Of a stretch of 64,000 nt of DNA, positions 53,832 through 63,626 are shown in pieces (within the stretch, counting starts at the first letter, position 1; each line of letters starts with the position of its first letter). The notes beneath the pieces were generated by a model that saw nothing but the letters and a program-made list of their open reading frames with translations, was not told the DNA's origin and ran no database searches. The DNA lies in contig NZ_JAHEOJ010000020.1 of NCBI RefSeq assembly GCF_018595715.1, positions 496,001-560,000 of the forward strand, in the 5' to 3' direction. This DNA is from Glaciecola sp. XM2 (GTDB lineage: Bacteria > Pseudomonadota > Gammaproteobacteria > Enterobacterales > Alteromonadaceae). Position numbers and translations under genes: made by a program.

Positions 53832-54501
53832 CGGGGTAGAGCAGAGTCTAAGCTCGTTAATCAAAACGTTAAGTTATTCTTTAAAGTATTGAAATCAAAT
53901 GTATGCATTCAAAAAATAACATACTACTTTTTTATGCTGCAAAGTTATCTGCCCGTTTTTTTAAGCATTAACAAATAATTTTATGTAAAATTGCCGCCTT
54001 GCCGGAAGCAAATGTGGCGAGATTTCGGCATCTAAAGTTGGTGGTCAACTTTAGGCATACTTTTTTATCATAGGCATATACACGCTTAGCTTCTTGCCAA
54101 ACGTAAATAGTGTAGCGGAGAATTAAACGAAGTTAATGTCGGATACTGGTGATTATACGCACTACCTCATGTATGAAAGGGCGCCGATTAAAAAGGCAGA
54201 TAGAGAACCATTAATAAATTAATACTTATTGAGTGATTGATTTTCTAAAGAGTACAAGTGACTATAGCCTGATATAGAGCCAAAATAATTTGACGCAAAA
54301 CATTGAAAAACTAATGTTGAGCTACTCAAAGCTTGACCAAATGTAATGAAGCATGTGAGATGTGCATGGAAGAAAAAACGTTCAGAACTGAGGCAGTAGT
54401 CGTCTTCTTTGAAATTTATTTTTGCACTCTTTGCTTATGCAGCCCTAGATAGTCCATGGGAGTATCTTTTGGTATGATAAAACTAACTTAGACTTAATTG
54501 A
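53832..54501. other. 670-bp region without a recognisable gene
   Basis: AT-rich, with many stops in all frames. A 9-bp hairpin (CTAAAGTTG at 54032-54040, CAACTTTAG at 54046-54054) followed six bases later by a T-run may terminate the upstream glycosyltransferase. A 28-codon frame at 54136-54222 has no support. This is the largest gap in the locus and could be the scar of a lost gene. Confidence 0.6.
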
Positions 54502-55878
54502 ATGAAACAAAAAATCTTATTTATTTCTTACTTCTATCCCCCTGTTGCTGGGCAAGGTTTACCTGGGACTAACAGGAGTGTAAAATTTATTAGGAATATA
54601 GAACGTCTAGAAAAAGTGGTTCTAACTGTCAAGCCAGAAGATTATGTAGACTATGTGTCCTTGGATTATCCATCTCCCCTCCCCATAAATAATGAAGTTA
54701 TTTATCGAACTAGCACATTTGATATCTTTAAGTTTCTTCTTTCAGTTAAAAACGTTTTCAAGAGCCGACAGAAAATAGCAGGAGACACACAACATAAAGA
54801 TTCAACAAGGTTGAATGAAGGCTCGAATAATAAAACCTCTCAAAATAAAAGTATTTATCAAAAAGGGAAGGACTTGATATCTGATGTTTTGAGATATCCC
54901 GATTTGGAAAGTGCTTGGATCATTCCAGCATTTAGGAAAGGTAGAGCTATTTTAAAGAAAGAGCGGATTGATTTTATTTTTGCAACTGGCAAACCGTGGT
55001 CATCATTAATAATTGCTTTATTGCTGAAAGGTGAAGATACCAAATTAATTATTGATTTCCGTGACCCTTGGGTAGGTAATCCATTTGATTCTAAAGATTC
55101 ACTCATAAGACGCAAGCTAGATCCATTTTTTGAGAAAAAGGTCGTGCACGCAGCTGATTTTGTATTTTTAAATACAGAGCACTTGCGCGAAGAATTTGTT
55201 GCGCGCTATCCCAATAAGAATTCAAATCAATTCGTTACCGTTACAAATGGTTTTGATAGTTCTGAGCTTGCGGAGCATCTTAATTTTGATACAAAGTCTT
55301 TAGATAAGGCGTACAGCGAGGATACGTTGGTAGTCTCTCATGCGGGATTATTATATGGATTACGAGATCCGAGCTCAGTCCTTGAAGCACTTTCAAATGG
55401 AATTAAAGAGTATGACTCAAATGTAATGGACAAGGTAATGCTGCAGCAAATAGGTGGTTTTAGTCTAGGGTACGATTTAGATAAAAAAGTGAGAGATTTG
55501 GGAGTCGTCGGTAAGTTTAAAAATCTTGGGAGCGTTCCTTATGACAAATGTTTACAACTATTATCAGCCTCCGACATTCTGTTAATTATACAACCAGAAA
55601 CAAAAACACAAATACCGTCTAAATTATATGAGTATATCTACTTAGATAAGCCTATTTTAACAATTGCTCCTTTAGACGGGGCTTTGGGGCAACTTGTAAA
55701 GAGGTATTCGTTTGGCGACATTTTTTCTCCCGAAGATATTGAATCTATATCTAAATACCTTTTCGAAAAAGCGAAAGAAAAACAAGAACTAGGATATTTG
55801 AAGTGTAATTATCAACATAAAAGCCAGTTTGATATAAAGAATATTTCTAAAAAAATAGAACATTTACTACTGGATTAA
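54502..55878 (+). CDS. Glycosyltransferase (GT-B fold, WbuB-like)
   Basis: A 458-residue cytosolic enzyme. It begins with the typical strand KILFISYFYPPVAGQG (3-18). RIDFIFATGKPWSSLIIAL (about 155-173) and IDFRDPWVGNP (about 184-194) match the group that includes WbuB. The C-terminal half ends in SKLYEYIYLDKPILTI (about 374-389). Codon use is noticeably AT-rich compared with genes to the left, consistent with horizontal origin. The sugar is unknown. Confidence 0.87.
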   Translation: MKQKILFISYFYPPVAGQGLPGTNRSVKFIRNIERLEKVVLTVKPEDYVDYVSLDYPSPLPINNEVIYRTSTFDIFKFLLSVKNVFKSRQKIAGDTQHKDSTRLNEGSNNKTSQNKSIYQKGKDLISDVLRYPDLESAWIIPAFRKGRAILKKERIDFIFATGKPWSSLIIALLLKGEDTKLIIDFRDPWVGNPFDSKDSLIRRKLDPFFEKKVVHAADFVFLNTEHLREEFVARYPNKNSNQFVTVTNGFDSSELAEHLNFDTKSLDKAYSEDTLVVSHAGLLYGLRDPSSVLEALSNGIKEYDSNVMDKVMLQQIGGFSLGYDLDKKVRDLGVVGKFKNLGSVPYDKCLQLLSASDILLIIQPETKTQIPSKLYEYIYLDKPILTIAPLDGALGQLVKRYSFGDIFSPEDIESISKYLFEKAKEKQELGYLKCNYQHKSQFDIKNISKKIEHLLLD

Positions 55879-55968
55879 CTGTTTTTCATTAACTTATGTT
55901 TAGTATTTGTACTTTTGGCCATATTACACGAGTGGCCCAGCATAAAATAAACCGATAGAACTCAAAGA

Positions 55969-57372
55969 ATGACCTACATCAACACCGCGAAGAGCCTAGT
56001 AAAAAGAAAGATTTCTGTTAGTGAATTAGAGGTTGACCTTTCAAAACAAGAGCGAGAAGAAATCGAGCTGTTAGTTGTTGCATCCCAAAAATGCTTAAAG
56101 AACATAAAATTTAAAATAAAAGAAAAGTCAAAAATAACCCAAAAATTTAAAAATCAACTCTCAGAACAAGAGCGTGCGGGTCTTAAAATTCAAGTGGCTG
56201 AAATATCGGGTGAGATAAAGCACACAGAGTCCGAGCTAAAAGAGAGAGAGTTTAGGCTATGCGAAATATTGTCAGCATCAAAAGCTCAACAATTACCAAT
56301 CCAGTTTACTGTCAGCAAAACTGAGCAGTTCCGTACCGCCCCACTTACTTTTGCTGTTCTTCAATTGCAAGATGAGTGGGAAGTACAGTGGAGTCAGTTT
56401 CTCTCTGAAATTGAGCAACATAGCGCTTATCACAGACCTCAGTGGTTGCAAGTTCTAAGCGATTACTCAGGGTTTGAGGTCTTTCTTTTTGTGCTTAAAC
56501 TAGACGATAAGATAGTCGCAGGCGTTCCCATGCTCTTTATGAAGAGTTTTCTGTTTGGTAAAAGTATGGTGTCAGTGCCATATGTGAACTATGGTGGAAT
56601 GGTCTCATACTCGAGCGAACTTACTACCAAATTGTTTGCCCATATGAAAAATTGGGCCACGGAGCAAAACATTGATTACTTTGAATTTAGAACAACATCT
56701 CCTGAGCTTAACTTACCTGTAAAATCTGAAAAGTCCTCAATGGTTCTTCGATTGCCAAGCACCAATGCACAATTAGAAGAGCAGCTTACTGCAAAAGTAA
56801 GAGCCCAGTACAAGAAAGCAAATGCATATAAGCCGCAAGTCGTATTCGGTGGATTAGAATTATTGAACGACTTTTACAAAGTATTTGCCAGAAACATGCG
56901 AGATTTAGGTACGCCGGTTTATAGCAAAGCGCTGTTCATGAAAATTTTGCAAAACGAAGACATTAGCTCGTTTTTATGTGTAGTCAAAATAAATAATGAA
57001 CCTGTGTCCGTAGCATTTTTAACTGGGTATAGAGATATGTTGGAAATCCCGTGGGCATCTACTGTAAAGTCTGCCAACAAATACGATGCGAATATGTGGA
57101 TGTACCGCATGATTTTACAAAAAGCGATCGATTTAGGTTATGAGTACTTCGACTTCGGGCGCTCAACCATAGATGCTAGTACCTACAAATTCAAGAAACA
57201 GTGGCGGGCCCAACCAATCGCGCATCATTGGTATTATTTGCTTAAATCGGGTGAGCTACCACAAACTAACCCAAACAACCCAAAGTATCGTTTTTTAATT
57301 GCTGTATGGAAGCGTTTACCCGTATGGTTGGCAAATATTATTGGCCCGCACATAGTTAAAAGTATACCGTAG
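55969..57372 (+). CDS. XrtA-associated FemAB-family protein
   Basis: A 467-residue protein with an N-terminal coiled-coil (about 30-110) and a C-terminal GNAT-like FemAB domain. Hallmarks of the exosortase-associated FemAB group (TIGR03019) are RNMRDLGTPVYSKALF (about 305-320), YFDFGRSTIDASTYKFKKQW (about 392-411) and NPNNPKYRFLIAVWKRLPVW near the end. FemAB proteins add amino acids to peptidoglycan or other substrates. In XrtA loci the substrate is unknown. The coiled-coil is an extra segment at the N-terminus. Confidence 0.9.
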   Translation: MTYINTAKSLVKRKISVSELEVDLSKQEREEIELLVVASQKCLKNIKFKIKEKSKITQKFKNQLSEQERAGLKIQVAEISGEIKHTESELKEREFRLCEILSASKAQQLPIQFTVSKTEQFRTAPLTFAVLQLQDEWEVQWSQFLSEIEQHSAYHRPQWLQVLSDYSGFEVFLFVLKLDDKIVAGVPMLFMKSFLFGKSMVSVPYVNYGGMVSYSSELTTKLFAHMKNWATEQNIDYFEFRTTSPELNLPVKSEKSSMVLRLPSTNAQLEEQLTAKVRAQYKKANAYKPQVVFGGLELLNDFYKVFARNMRDLGTPVYSKALFMKILQNEDISSFLCVVKINNEPVSVAFLTGYRDMLEIPWASTVKSANKYDANMWMYRMILQKAIDLGYEYFDFGRSTIDASTYKFKKQWRAQPIAHHWYYLLKSGELPQTNPNNPKYRFLIAVWKRLPVWLANIIGPHIVKSIP

Positions 57373-57462
57373 TACTAATCCGCATCATGTTGATTTATGA
57401 TGCATGTAGATATTGTATATGTCGTCTTAAGACCGAAACTAATCAGCACGGAATGAAAGCCT

Positions 57463-58467
57463 TTGATTAAGAAAGCATTTATAAACGCATTAGCTTTGCA
57501 GCCACTCGTTTCTTTGGGTAGCAAGCTGTATCAGCATAAAGTCCCTGTTTTTATGTTGCATAGAATGGCATGTGCTGACTTAGGCATAAGCGGGCATTCA
57601 CCTGAGCTATTGCGCCAGTCTCTATCGTTTTTACGAACCCATAATTTTAATTTTGTCACGATAGATGATGTGGCCCGTGCTATAAGCACACAATCCACGC
57701 TTCCGCCGAAGTCGGTGGCGTTTACAATAGATGACGGGTACCTAGAGCAAGTTGAAATTGCCACCAATATTTTTGCTGAATTTGATTGCCCAGCTACATT
57801 TTATGTATGTACGGGCTTTGTGGAGGGTGACTTATGGTTTTGGGCCGATAAGGTTCATTTTTTACTAAATAATTGCAATGACGCTGAGTTAAATAAGGTA
57901 ATGGCAGTATTTTCAGATGTTGTATCAAAAAGTGCAGAAAAGTCTGTATGTTTAAGCCACATTATAGAATATTTGAAAACTTGCCCACTTGATAGAATTA
58001 ATAATGTGATCAGCGCTGCCGCGGCTGAAATTAACCTTTCCCTTCCAGTGCGTGCTCCCAATGGGTTTCAGGCAACTTCTTGGGAAAGTTTAAGGGCAAG
58101 TGAAAAACGCGGTATGATGGTAGGGGCTCACACATACAGCCATCCTATATTAAGTAACGAGAGCGAGAATGTATCAGAATTTGAGATTAAGCAATCTACG
58201 ATTCATATCAATGAGCAGCTGCACAATCCGTCAAAGGTGTTTTGTTATCCGGTAGGGCGACAGCAAGACTTTTCAAAGCGTGAAGTCGCTTTTGTGAAAA
58301 GGTTGGGTTATACAGGCGCAATAAGCTCCGAGCCCGGTGCAGCCAATATAGGAGATTCTAGGAGCCTTTTCTCTATTCCACGCTTTAGTTACCCTGATAC
58401 GAAAGAAGATTTCATTCAGTATGCAACGTGGATAGAATCATTTAAAAGCCAATTTAGGCCAACTTGA
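57463..58467 (+). CDS. Polysaccharide deacetylase (NodB-like)
   Basis: A 334-residue enzyme that removes acetyl groups from the polymer. Motif TIDDGYLEQ (residues 88-96) has Asp-Asp as expected for metal binding; the usual first residue pair T-F-D-D-G appears as T-I-D-D-G. Further features are ATFYVCTGFV (about 109-118) and VGAHTYSHP (motif 2, about 221-229). The start is a TTG at 57463 with GGAA upstream. It is the second deacetylase of the locus, and differs in sequence from the one at 47421. Confidence 0.88.
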   Translation: MIKKAFINALALQPLVSLGSKLYQHKVPVFMLHRMACADLGISGHSPELLRQSLSFLRTHNFNFVTIDDVARAISTQSTLPPKSVAFTIDDGYLEQVEIATNIFAEFDCPATFYVCTGFVEGDLWFWADKVHFLLNNCNDAELNKVMAVFSDVVSKSAEKSVCLSHIIEYLKTCPLDRINNVISAAAAEINLSLPVRAPNGFQATSWESLRASEKRGMMVGAHTYSHPILSNESENVSEFEIKQSTIHINEQLHNPSKVFCYPVGRQQDFSKREVAFVKRLGYTGAISSEPGAANIGDSRSLFSIPRFSYPDTKEDFIQYATWIESFKSQFRPT

Positions 58468-58519
58468 CTTAGGTGCTCTTAACCAGACAACACCTAATAA
58501 GAACCGAGTAGTTATTGCA

Positions 58520-59974
58520 GTGGATGATTTTAAAAACAAACTGGTTAAAGGCTTTGCATGGCAGGCCTCAACAAAACTGTTTGTACAGATATTTTCATGG
58601 GTATCTACGATTTGGGTAGCGCGTTTATTAGTGCCGGAAGACTATGGATTGGTTGCTATGTCGGGCTTACTTACCGGTATTTTTATAATGCTGGCTACTA
58701 CTGGGTTTGCTGCCGGAGTAGTCAATAGAGTTAATATTAGCAAAGCAGAGTTAGATACGGTTTTTTGGCTTTCATTTGTATTAGGTGGTGCTTTGTACGG
58801 CATTTTGTTTTTGCTAGCAGATGTGGCCGCCGAATTTTACGAAGAGGAAAAGCTTGCAAACGCAATTAAAGTAGCTGGACTCATGGTGTTGCTATGTGCC
58901 CTAAAAGTAGTGCCGTCAGCTATCGCGCTAAGAGCGTTAGATTATAAGCTAATATCGTTAAATGGGATGTTCGGCGCTTTTACAGGAATAGTAGTTACCT
59001 TAATTATGGCAATTATGGGTTACAAATACTGGAGCTTAATAGTCGGGACACTGGCTGCCGAACTATTTATGACAGTAACGTATTTTGTTTTTTACAAATA
59101 CATTCCTAACTTTGTTTTTAGGTTAAAGTCAATAATAGACCTGCTGAGCTTTGGTATAACTTTGCTATTTGCAAGTGGATTAAAATATATCTCGGGTAAC
59201 ATCCCTTTATTACTACTTAGCCTCTATACAAGCACTACTAACACGGGTCATTATCAAATGGCACACACATTTGGTTCATTGCCTTCTAATAAAGTGGGTA
59301 CATTATTTAGTAATCTTATTTTTCCTGCAATATCTCGGATTAAAACTGACAAAGAGCTAGCTAAGAAGACGTTCATACAAATGCACACTTCTTTGCTATT
59401 TGTGACTACGCCCATTTTTATAGGTTTAGCCTTGGTAGCAGAGCCACTTGTTCATGTGGTATTGACTTCTTCATGGCTCCCAATCATATTGCCTTTTCAA
59501 ATTATTTGTATTATCGCTTTGTTTCAAATGAGCTCTTTGTTTATAACTCGTGCAATCGAAGGTCTTGGAGATGCACGCGTGACTTTTAATTATCATGTAT
59601 ATGCGATTATTATTTGCGGTGCTAGCATGTGGTTTGGTGTATACAATTGGGGGCTATATGGTATGCTCATTTGCTGGTTAGTGTCGTCACCCATTGTATA
59701 CGTTTATGTTTTAGGCAAAATAACGAAAAAGCTTAAAATCCAGTTAAGTGAAGTAGTTCAAATGTATCTACCACTCGGCGCATGTCTAATATTTATGTGC
59801 ACTACAGTCTATGGATTGTCGGAGCTTGCTTTTAAAGACCTCAGCAAAATTCAGCAATTAATTTTAATGTCGATATCAGGCATGATAGTGTTTTTTACCG
59901 CGACTTATGCATTTGCTAGATCTTATATGACTGATGTTAAGAGAATAATGGTTAGTACTTTTAAAAAAACATAA
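58520..59974 (+). CDS. Polysaccharide flippase, Wzx/MOP family
   Basis: A 484-residue inner-membrane protein with about 12-14 helices. It would move the lipid-linked unit to the periplasm. N-terminal FKNKLVKGFAWQASTKLFVQ (4-23), ARLLVPEDYGLVAM and later GHYQMAHTFGSLPSNKVGTL are characteristic of the WzxC-like branch. The start is GTG at 58520. Codon use is AT-rich. It lies in the plus-strand cassette between the deacetylase and the polymerase-like gene. Confidence 0.92.
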   Translation: MDDFKNKLVKGFAWQASTKLFVQIFSWVSTIWVARLLVPEDYGLVAMSGLLTGIFIMLATTGFAAGVVNRVNISKAELDTVFWLSFVLGGALYGILFLLADVAAEFYEEEKLANAIKVAGLMVLLCALKVVPSAIALRALDYKLISLNGMFGAFTGIVVTLIMAIMGYKYWSLIVGTLAAELFMTVTYFVFYKYIPNFVFRLKSIIDLLSFGITLLFASGLKYISGNIPLLLLSLYTSTTNTGHYQMAHTFGSLPSNKVGTLFSNLIFPAISRIKTDKELAKKTFIQMHTSLLFVTTPIFIGLALVAEPLVHVVLTSSWLPIILPFQIICIIALFQMSSLFITRAIEGLGDARVTFNYHVYAIIICGASMWFGVYNWGLYGMLICWLVSSPIVYVYVLGKITKKLKIQLSEVVQMYLPLGACLIFMCTTVYGLSELAFKDLSKIQQLILMSISGMIVFFTATYAFARSYMTDVKRIMVSTFKKT

Positions 59975-60015
59975 GTCCAAATGCACAGACTAACGCGGAA
60001 CACAGAGTTTTAGCT

Positions 60016-61266
60016 TTGAGTAAAAAATTAATACCGAATGAACAGTCTCCCATACCGAAATATGTCGTCTTCTTGGCATACGCATATTTGTTTGTGTATT
60101 ACACAAGAATTCAGGATAACATTCCTGGATTAAGTGTAATTCCTTGGGTTGGCGTGCTATTTCTAGTAATTAGCATTGTTGGCATTGTATTGTTGCTCAC
60201 AATCAAAACAAATTTTTTTAAGATGCACGTTAGCCTTATTTTTTGGTTAGGCATTTTGTTTGGTATATCAGGCATTGGAGCGATCAGTGTAGTTGCATAT
60301 AGAATGAGTATAGAATGGGTATTCGAGATATTTCCGCAATGCGTGGTGTTGGTAGTTGCATTTTCGTCGGTTACCCAGTTTAAAAAGTTACATCATTATT
60401 GGGTAGTTATATATTTTGTTATGGCGATATTTACGCTCAAGAATGCTCCGTCTGGCCCTGGTGATTTCACAAATGATGCCAACGATGCCTGTTTAGCACT
60501 GGGTATGGGTATACCATTTGCTTTTTATGCCCTGCACACAAAAAACTTGAGTATCAAACGTCGTATCTTTTATTGTACGGTGCTTACTCTATTATTTTTA
60601 GGGATAATTGCAACTAGCTCCCGCGGGGGGTTTTTAGGTTTGATTGCTGGCTTAATGGCTATTTGGTGGATGAGTAAAAGTCGATTAAAAGTCGCATTGT
60701 TTACGCTTTTAGGTGCGCTGATCGCTGGTGGTGCATTTTTATCATTCATTCCACAAGACTATGTAGAAGACATGCAAAGCATTAGCGATACACAAAATAG
60801 CACGCGTATTGAGAGGTTAAGAACTTGGGAGATTAGTTGGGAGATGTTTAAAGCTAATCCAATTTTAGGTGTTGGAGCTCGCAACTTTCCAAACAATGTT
60901 CACTTATATCAACACAAAACTTCTTGGTGGACAGGTGCTGAAAGGTCGCTAAGTGGTCGAGAATCTCACTCACTTTATTTCCAAGTTCTGCCTGATCTAG
61001 GGCTGGTTGGTGTTTTAATATATTTTTATATTATGTGTATATTGCCACTAAAGTTATTACGTATCTCCAAGAGAATGGATAACTCGGATCCTGAGCAGCT
61101 TCAGATAAAGTTGTTCTGCCAAGCACTCATCGCTTCTATGGCAGTTTATGCGGTAGCAGGTTTGTTTATATCAGTAGCTTATTATCCGCATGTGTTCATC
61201 TGGCTGACTATGTATACAATTACGATTAGCGTTATAAAGAAGACATGTAACGGAGTATTGCCGTAA
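60016..61266 (+). CDS. O-antigen ligase/polymerase-like membrane protein
   Basis: A 416-residue inner-membrane protein with about ten to twelve helices and a large periplasmic loop. The O-antigen-ligase (Wzy_C) region is ATSSRGGFLGLIAGL (about 196-210), RLRTWEISWEMFKANPILGV (about 272-291) and ESHSLYFQVLPDLGLVGV (about 315-332). This resembles the exosortase-A-associated O-glycosylation ligase group (TIGR03097), which is also short. It could polymerise the polymer or ligate it to proteins. The start is TTG at 60016. A Wzx gene is directly upstream. Confidence 0.87.
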   Translation: MSKKLIPNEQSPIPKYVVFLAYAYLFVYYTRIQDNIPGLSVIPWVGVLFLVISIVGIVLLLTIKTNFFKMHVSLIFWLGILFGISGIGAISVVAYRMSIEWVFEIFPQCVVLVVAFSSVTQFKKLHHYWVVIYFVMAIFTLKNAPSGPGDFTNDANDACLALGMGIPFAFYALHTKNLSIKRRIFYCTVLTLLFLGIIATSSRGGFLGLIAGLMAIWWMSKSRLKVALFTLLGALIAGGAFLSFIPQDYVEDMQSISDTQNSTRIERLRTWEISWEMFKANPILGVGARNFPNNVHLYQHKTSWWTGAERSLSGRESHSLYFQVLPDLGLVGVLIYFYIMCILPLKLLRISKRMDNSDPEQLQIKLFCQALIASMAVYAVAGLFISVAYYPHVFIWLTMYTITISVIKKTCNGVLP

Positions 61267-61383
61267 ACCTATGGAAATTTAACTAGGAACTAAACAGAGG
61301 CACTGTCTTGGTAAATATGATAGCTCTATGCTTTTTGATGGTCTTAGATACTTAGTCATAATCCTGTATACGATATGTGTCAA

Positions 61384-61392
61384 TGATATAAT
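61384..61392 (+). promoter_or_regulatory. Extended -10 promoter for the beta-helix gene
   Basis: TGATATAAT at 61384-61392 matches the extended -10 consensus TGnTATAAT exactly. No good -35 is visible, as expected for this promoter class. It lies about 48 bp upstream of the ATG at 61440. Confidence 0.65.
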
Positions 61393-61439
61393 GTATTATC
61401 GTGAAGTTATTATAGTTTTAGGCTGAAGGTTTCAATATT

Positions 61440-63293
61440 ATGGAAAGGCGATTTTTTCTTAAACTTATAGTTGCTTCTATTGCAGCAACAAATCTATACA
61501 AGCTACCTGATTTACACGCTCAAACAGTTGGCAGTCAGAATTTGATTTTATCTCTTAGACTCAGCCTCTCTGGTGCTGGTAGGTTGGGCTTTTACATAGA
61601 CTACTCAGAGCTAAATACTATTGGCACACACACGTTTTATGCGACAAGAACTCATGGCTCACAAGGTGCAGTGAGTTGTACTTGGACAGCATATGACAGT
61701 GCCGATGGCACTCAACTCGCAACAGGTGATTTAAGTTGGGCAAACGACTCGCTAGATATCAAATCGTTTGAGGTAAACGTGCCCAGCAAACCCGATGGCG
61801 AACACCGTATCTATGTTATGCTATCCAATCCAACTGGCGGCGCTGTGCTTCATCACGGAGACAGCACGGTAGCTTATGGCATTATTGATGATGATACCAT
61901 TGCAACATCTAACGCTATTTTTATAGACGCAGACGCAACGACAGATGGCGATGGAAGTCAGAGTAATCCTTACAATAATTGGTATTCTGCCAGGGACGCT
62001 GTGCTTACTACTACGCGGGTCATTTACATCAAGGGCTTGATGATACCTGATGATACGGACGGTAGCGTGCAATCAGCGAGAGTAAATCAAAAACACTTTG
62101 CTTTAAAGACAACTTTTGACGGGCGAAACACTGAATCGCAAAGGCTCGTCATTAGAAATTGGCCTACATTTACAGGGGGTATTACTGGTAATGGGGCTAA
62201 CGATACTACCGGGTTTGTGTTGGATGGCGCTTCAACCGATACTCACTCTATAAAATACGTTACGTTCAAGGGTTTATCAATAATCAATTTAGATAACACA
62301 GTCGGGCCTAATCCTGAGCTTTCAATTGGGTTTGGTATTCTTTTATTCGGTGGTGAAACTGATGTTATATCTCACATTACAGCAGAAAATATTACGGTGG
62401 ATGGTATTCTATCAGGCCAAAGCTCCGCAACAGCAGTTTTTAAATGCAACTCTGCTAGCAATATAAAAATGTGGCGTTGGCACATACAAAATGCGGAGTA
62501 CCTATCGCTAAATGATAGGTCTTTATTCGCTTTTCAATGTTACAACACAGATAATGTCTCAATACAAAGATGCTCTTTCACTGAAACAAGCGGTGGAATT
62601 TATGAGAAAGAGGGTCTTGATGGCAACAAGGTCGGAATGAGTGTCCGCTTCAATATATTTGATACGAGTCAAGTCCTTTACGCAACCCAAGACGGGCTAA
62701 ACGCGCTGGATTTCCAAATAGTACAAAGCAATGTTTTTAATAGCCCTTCTCAGAGAAGCTTTACACCACCAATTCGTTTTACTTCAAGCTCCACGGTAAT
62801 ATCTAGTTCGAAGCAGTTGATATCCAACAATGTATTTTATAATCATGAAACAGGTTCTTCGGACGCTGTTATCTCTGTGGATAGAGAAGGGTGGGAAGGA
62901 CTTATAATATACAACAATATTTTTCAAGATGTAGTGAGAGGATGGCGTTTTAGCAATGGTGTTAGTGCACCAGAATATATAAATTATAATCTTTATCACA
63001 ATGAAGCTTTTACAAAACAGCCTAACTTCTTTCTTTCTAGCCCCCTTGCGGGCTTGCAAGCGGTTAAAGATGAAACTGCATTTGAAGCTAATAGCTTGGC
63101 GATTGCCCCTCAGTTTTTAAACACGTCTAATGATAACTTTAAACTTAAAAGTAACTCGCCAGCCATAGGGAATGGGGTAGATGGGACAAATATGGGGGTT
63201 TATTTAAGTGGTATAGAAAGAATAGGTGCTGATAACTCACCCTACTTAGCTCCTGCAAAGATGGATTCACCAGAAGTGACGGTAATTTCGTGA
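61440..63293 (+). CDS. Exported right-handed beta-helix protein (Tat signal)
   Basis: A 617-residue secreted protein. The N-terminus ERRFFLK followed by a hydrophobic stretch fits a twin-arginine (Tat) signal with cleavage near HAQ. Residues about 30-150 form a beta-sandwich-like entry domain. From about 160 onward the protein shows the FIDADATTDGDGSQSNPYNNW start and repeating parallel beta-helix strands such as IKYVTFKGLSIINLDN and VSIQRCSFTETSGGIY. Such proteins include polysaccharide lyases and epimerases. The family here is not known. Its location suggests modification or trimming of the polymer. Confidence 0.85.
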   Translation: MERRFFLKLIVASIAATNLYKLPDLHAQTVGSQNLILSLRLSLSGAGRLGFYIDYSELNTIGTHTFYATRTHGSQGAVSCTWTAYDSADGTQLATGDLSWANDSLDIKSFEVNVPSKPDGEHRIYVMLSNPTGGAVLHHGDSTVAYGIIDDDTIATSNAIFIDADATTDGDGSQSNPYNNWYSARDAVLTTTRVIYIKGLMIPDDTDGSVQSARVNQKHFALKTTFDGRNTESQRLVIRNWPTFTGGITGNGANDTTGFVLDGASTDTHSIKYVTFKGLSIINLDNTVGPNPELSIGFGILLFGGETDVISHITAENITVDGILSGQSSATAVFKCNSASNIKMWRWHIQNAEYLSLNDRSLFAFQCYNTDNVSIQRCSFTETSGGIYEKEGLDGNKVGMSVRFNIFDTSQVLYATQDGLNALDFQIVQSNVFNSPSQRSFTPPIRFTSSSTVISSSKQLISNNVFYNHETGSSDAVISVDREGWEGLIIYNNIFQDVVRGWRFSNGVSAPEYINYNLYHNEAFTKQPNFFLSSPLAGLQAVKDETAFEANSLAIAPQFLNTSNDNFKLKSNSPAIGNGVDGTNMGVYLSGIERIGADNSPYLAPAKMDSPEVTVIS

Positions 63294-63626
63294 CTCATAA
63301 CTTAAGGGTAATATTTCATATGAAATAGTGTTGACCTTTCTGGCATAAAGCGTCAATACTATTAAACCGATGGCGCGTGAGGTGCACGGCAAAGAGATTT
63401 AAAATCAGTAAGCGTTTAGATTAATTGAACGGCAGCGCGAATCAAATATAATCACCTCACCCCGTCAATTGAAGACAAAAGGGCTGATTAACTATGATAT
63501 CGTTGGCGTATGTTTGAATATACATGATATCGTGTCTGTATATGCCACTATAAGTGTCTACTAATGCTGTTGCTTCACTCAGCTAGGCTCGTTGTTCAAT
63601 TTTAAAGCCACCACAAAGGGCTTAAT
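63294..63626. other. 333-bp intergenic region with a repeated decamer
   Basis: The stretch before the last gene contains ATGATATCGT twice (63494-63503 and 63534-63543), 40 bp apart, plus a TTTCATATGAAA palindrome near 63320. No gene was recognised. The ribosome-binding site of the next gene (AAGGG) is at about 63616. Confidence 0.6.

Noticed and set aside
54001-54020. Possible second sigma-54 promoter (TGGCGA-N5-CGGCA)
   Set aside because: The GG and GC doublets are correctly spaced, but both hexamers are poor and the next gene starts 470 bp away.
54136-54222. 28-codon open frame in the 670-bp gap
   Set aside because: Too short, no good ribosome-binding site, no resemblance to a known small protein.
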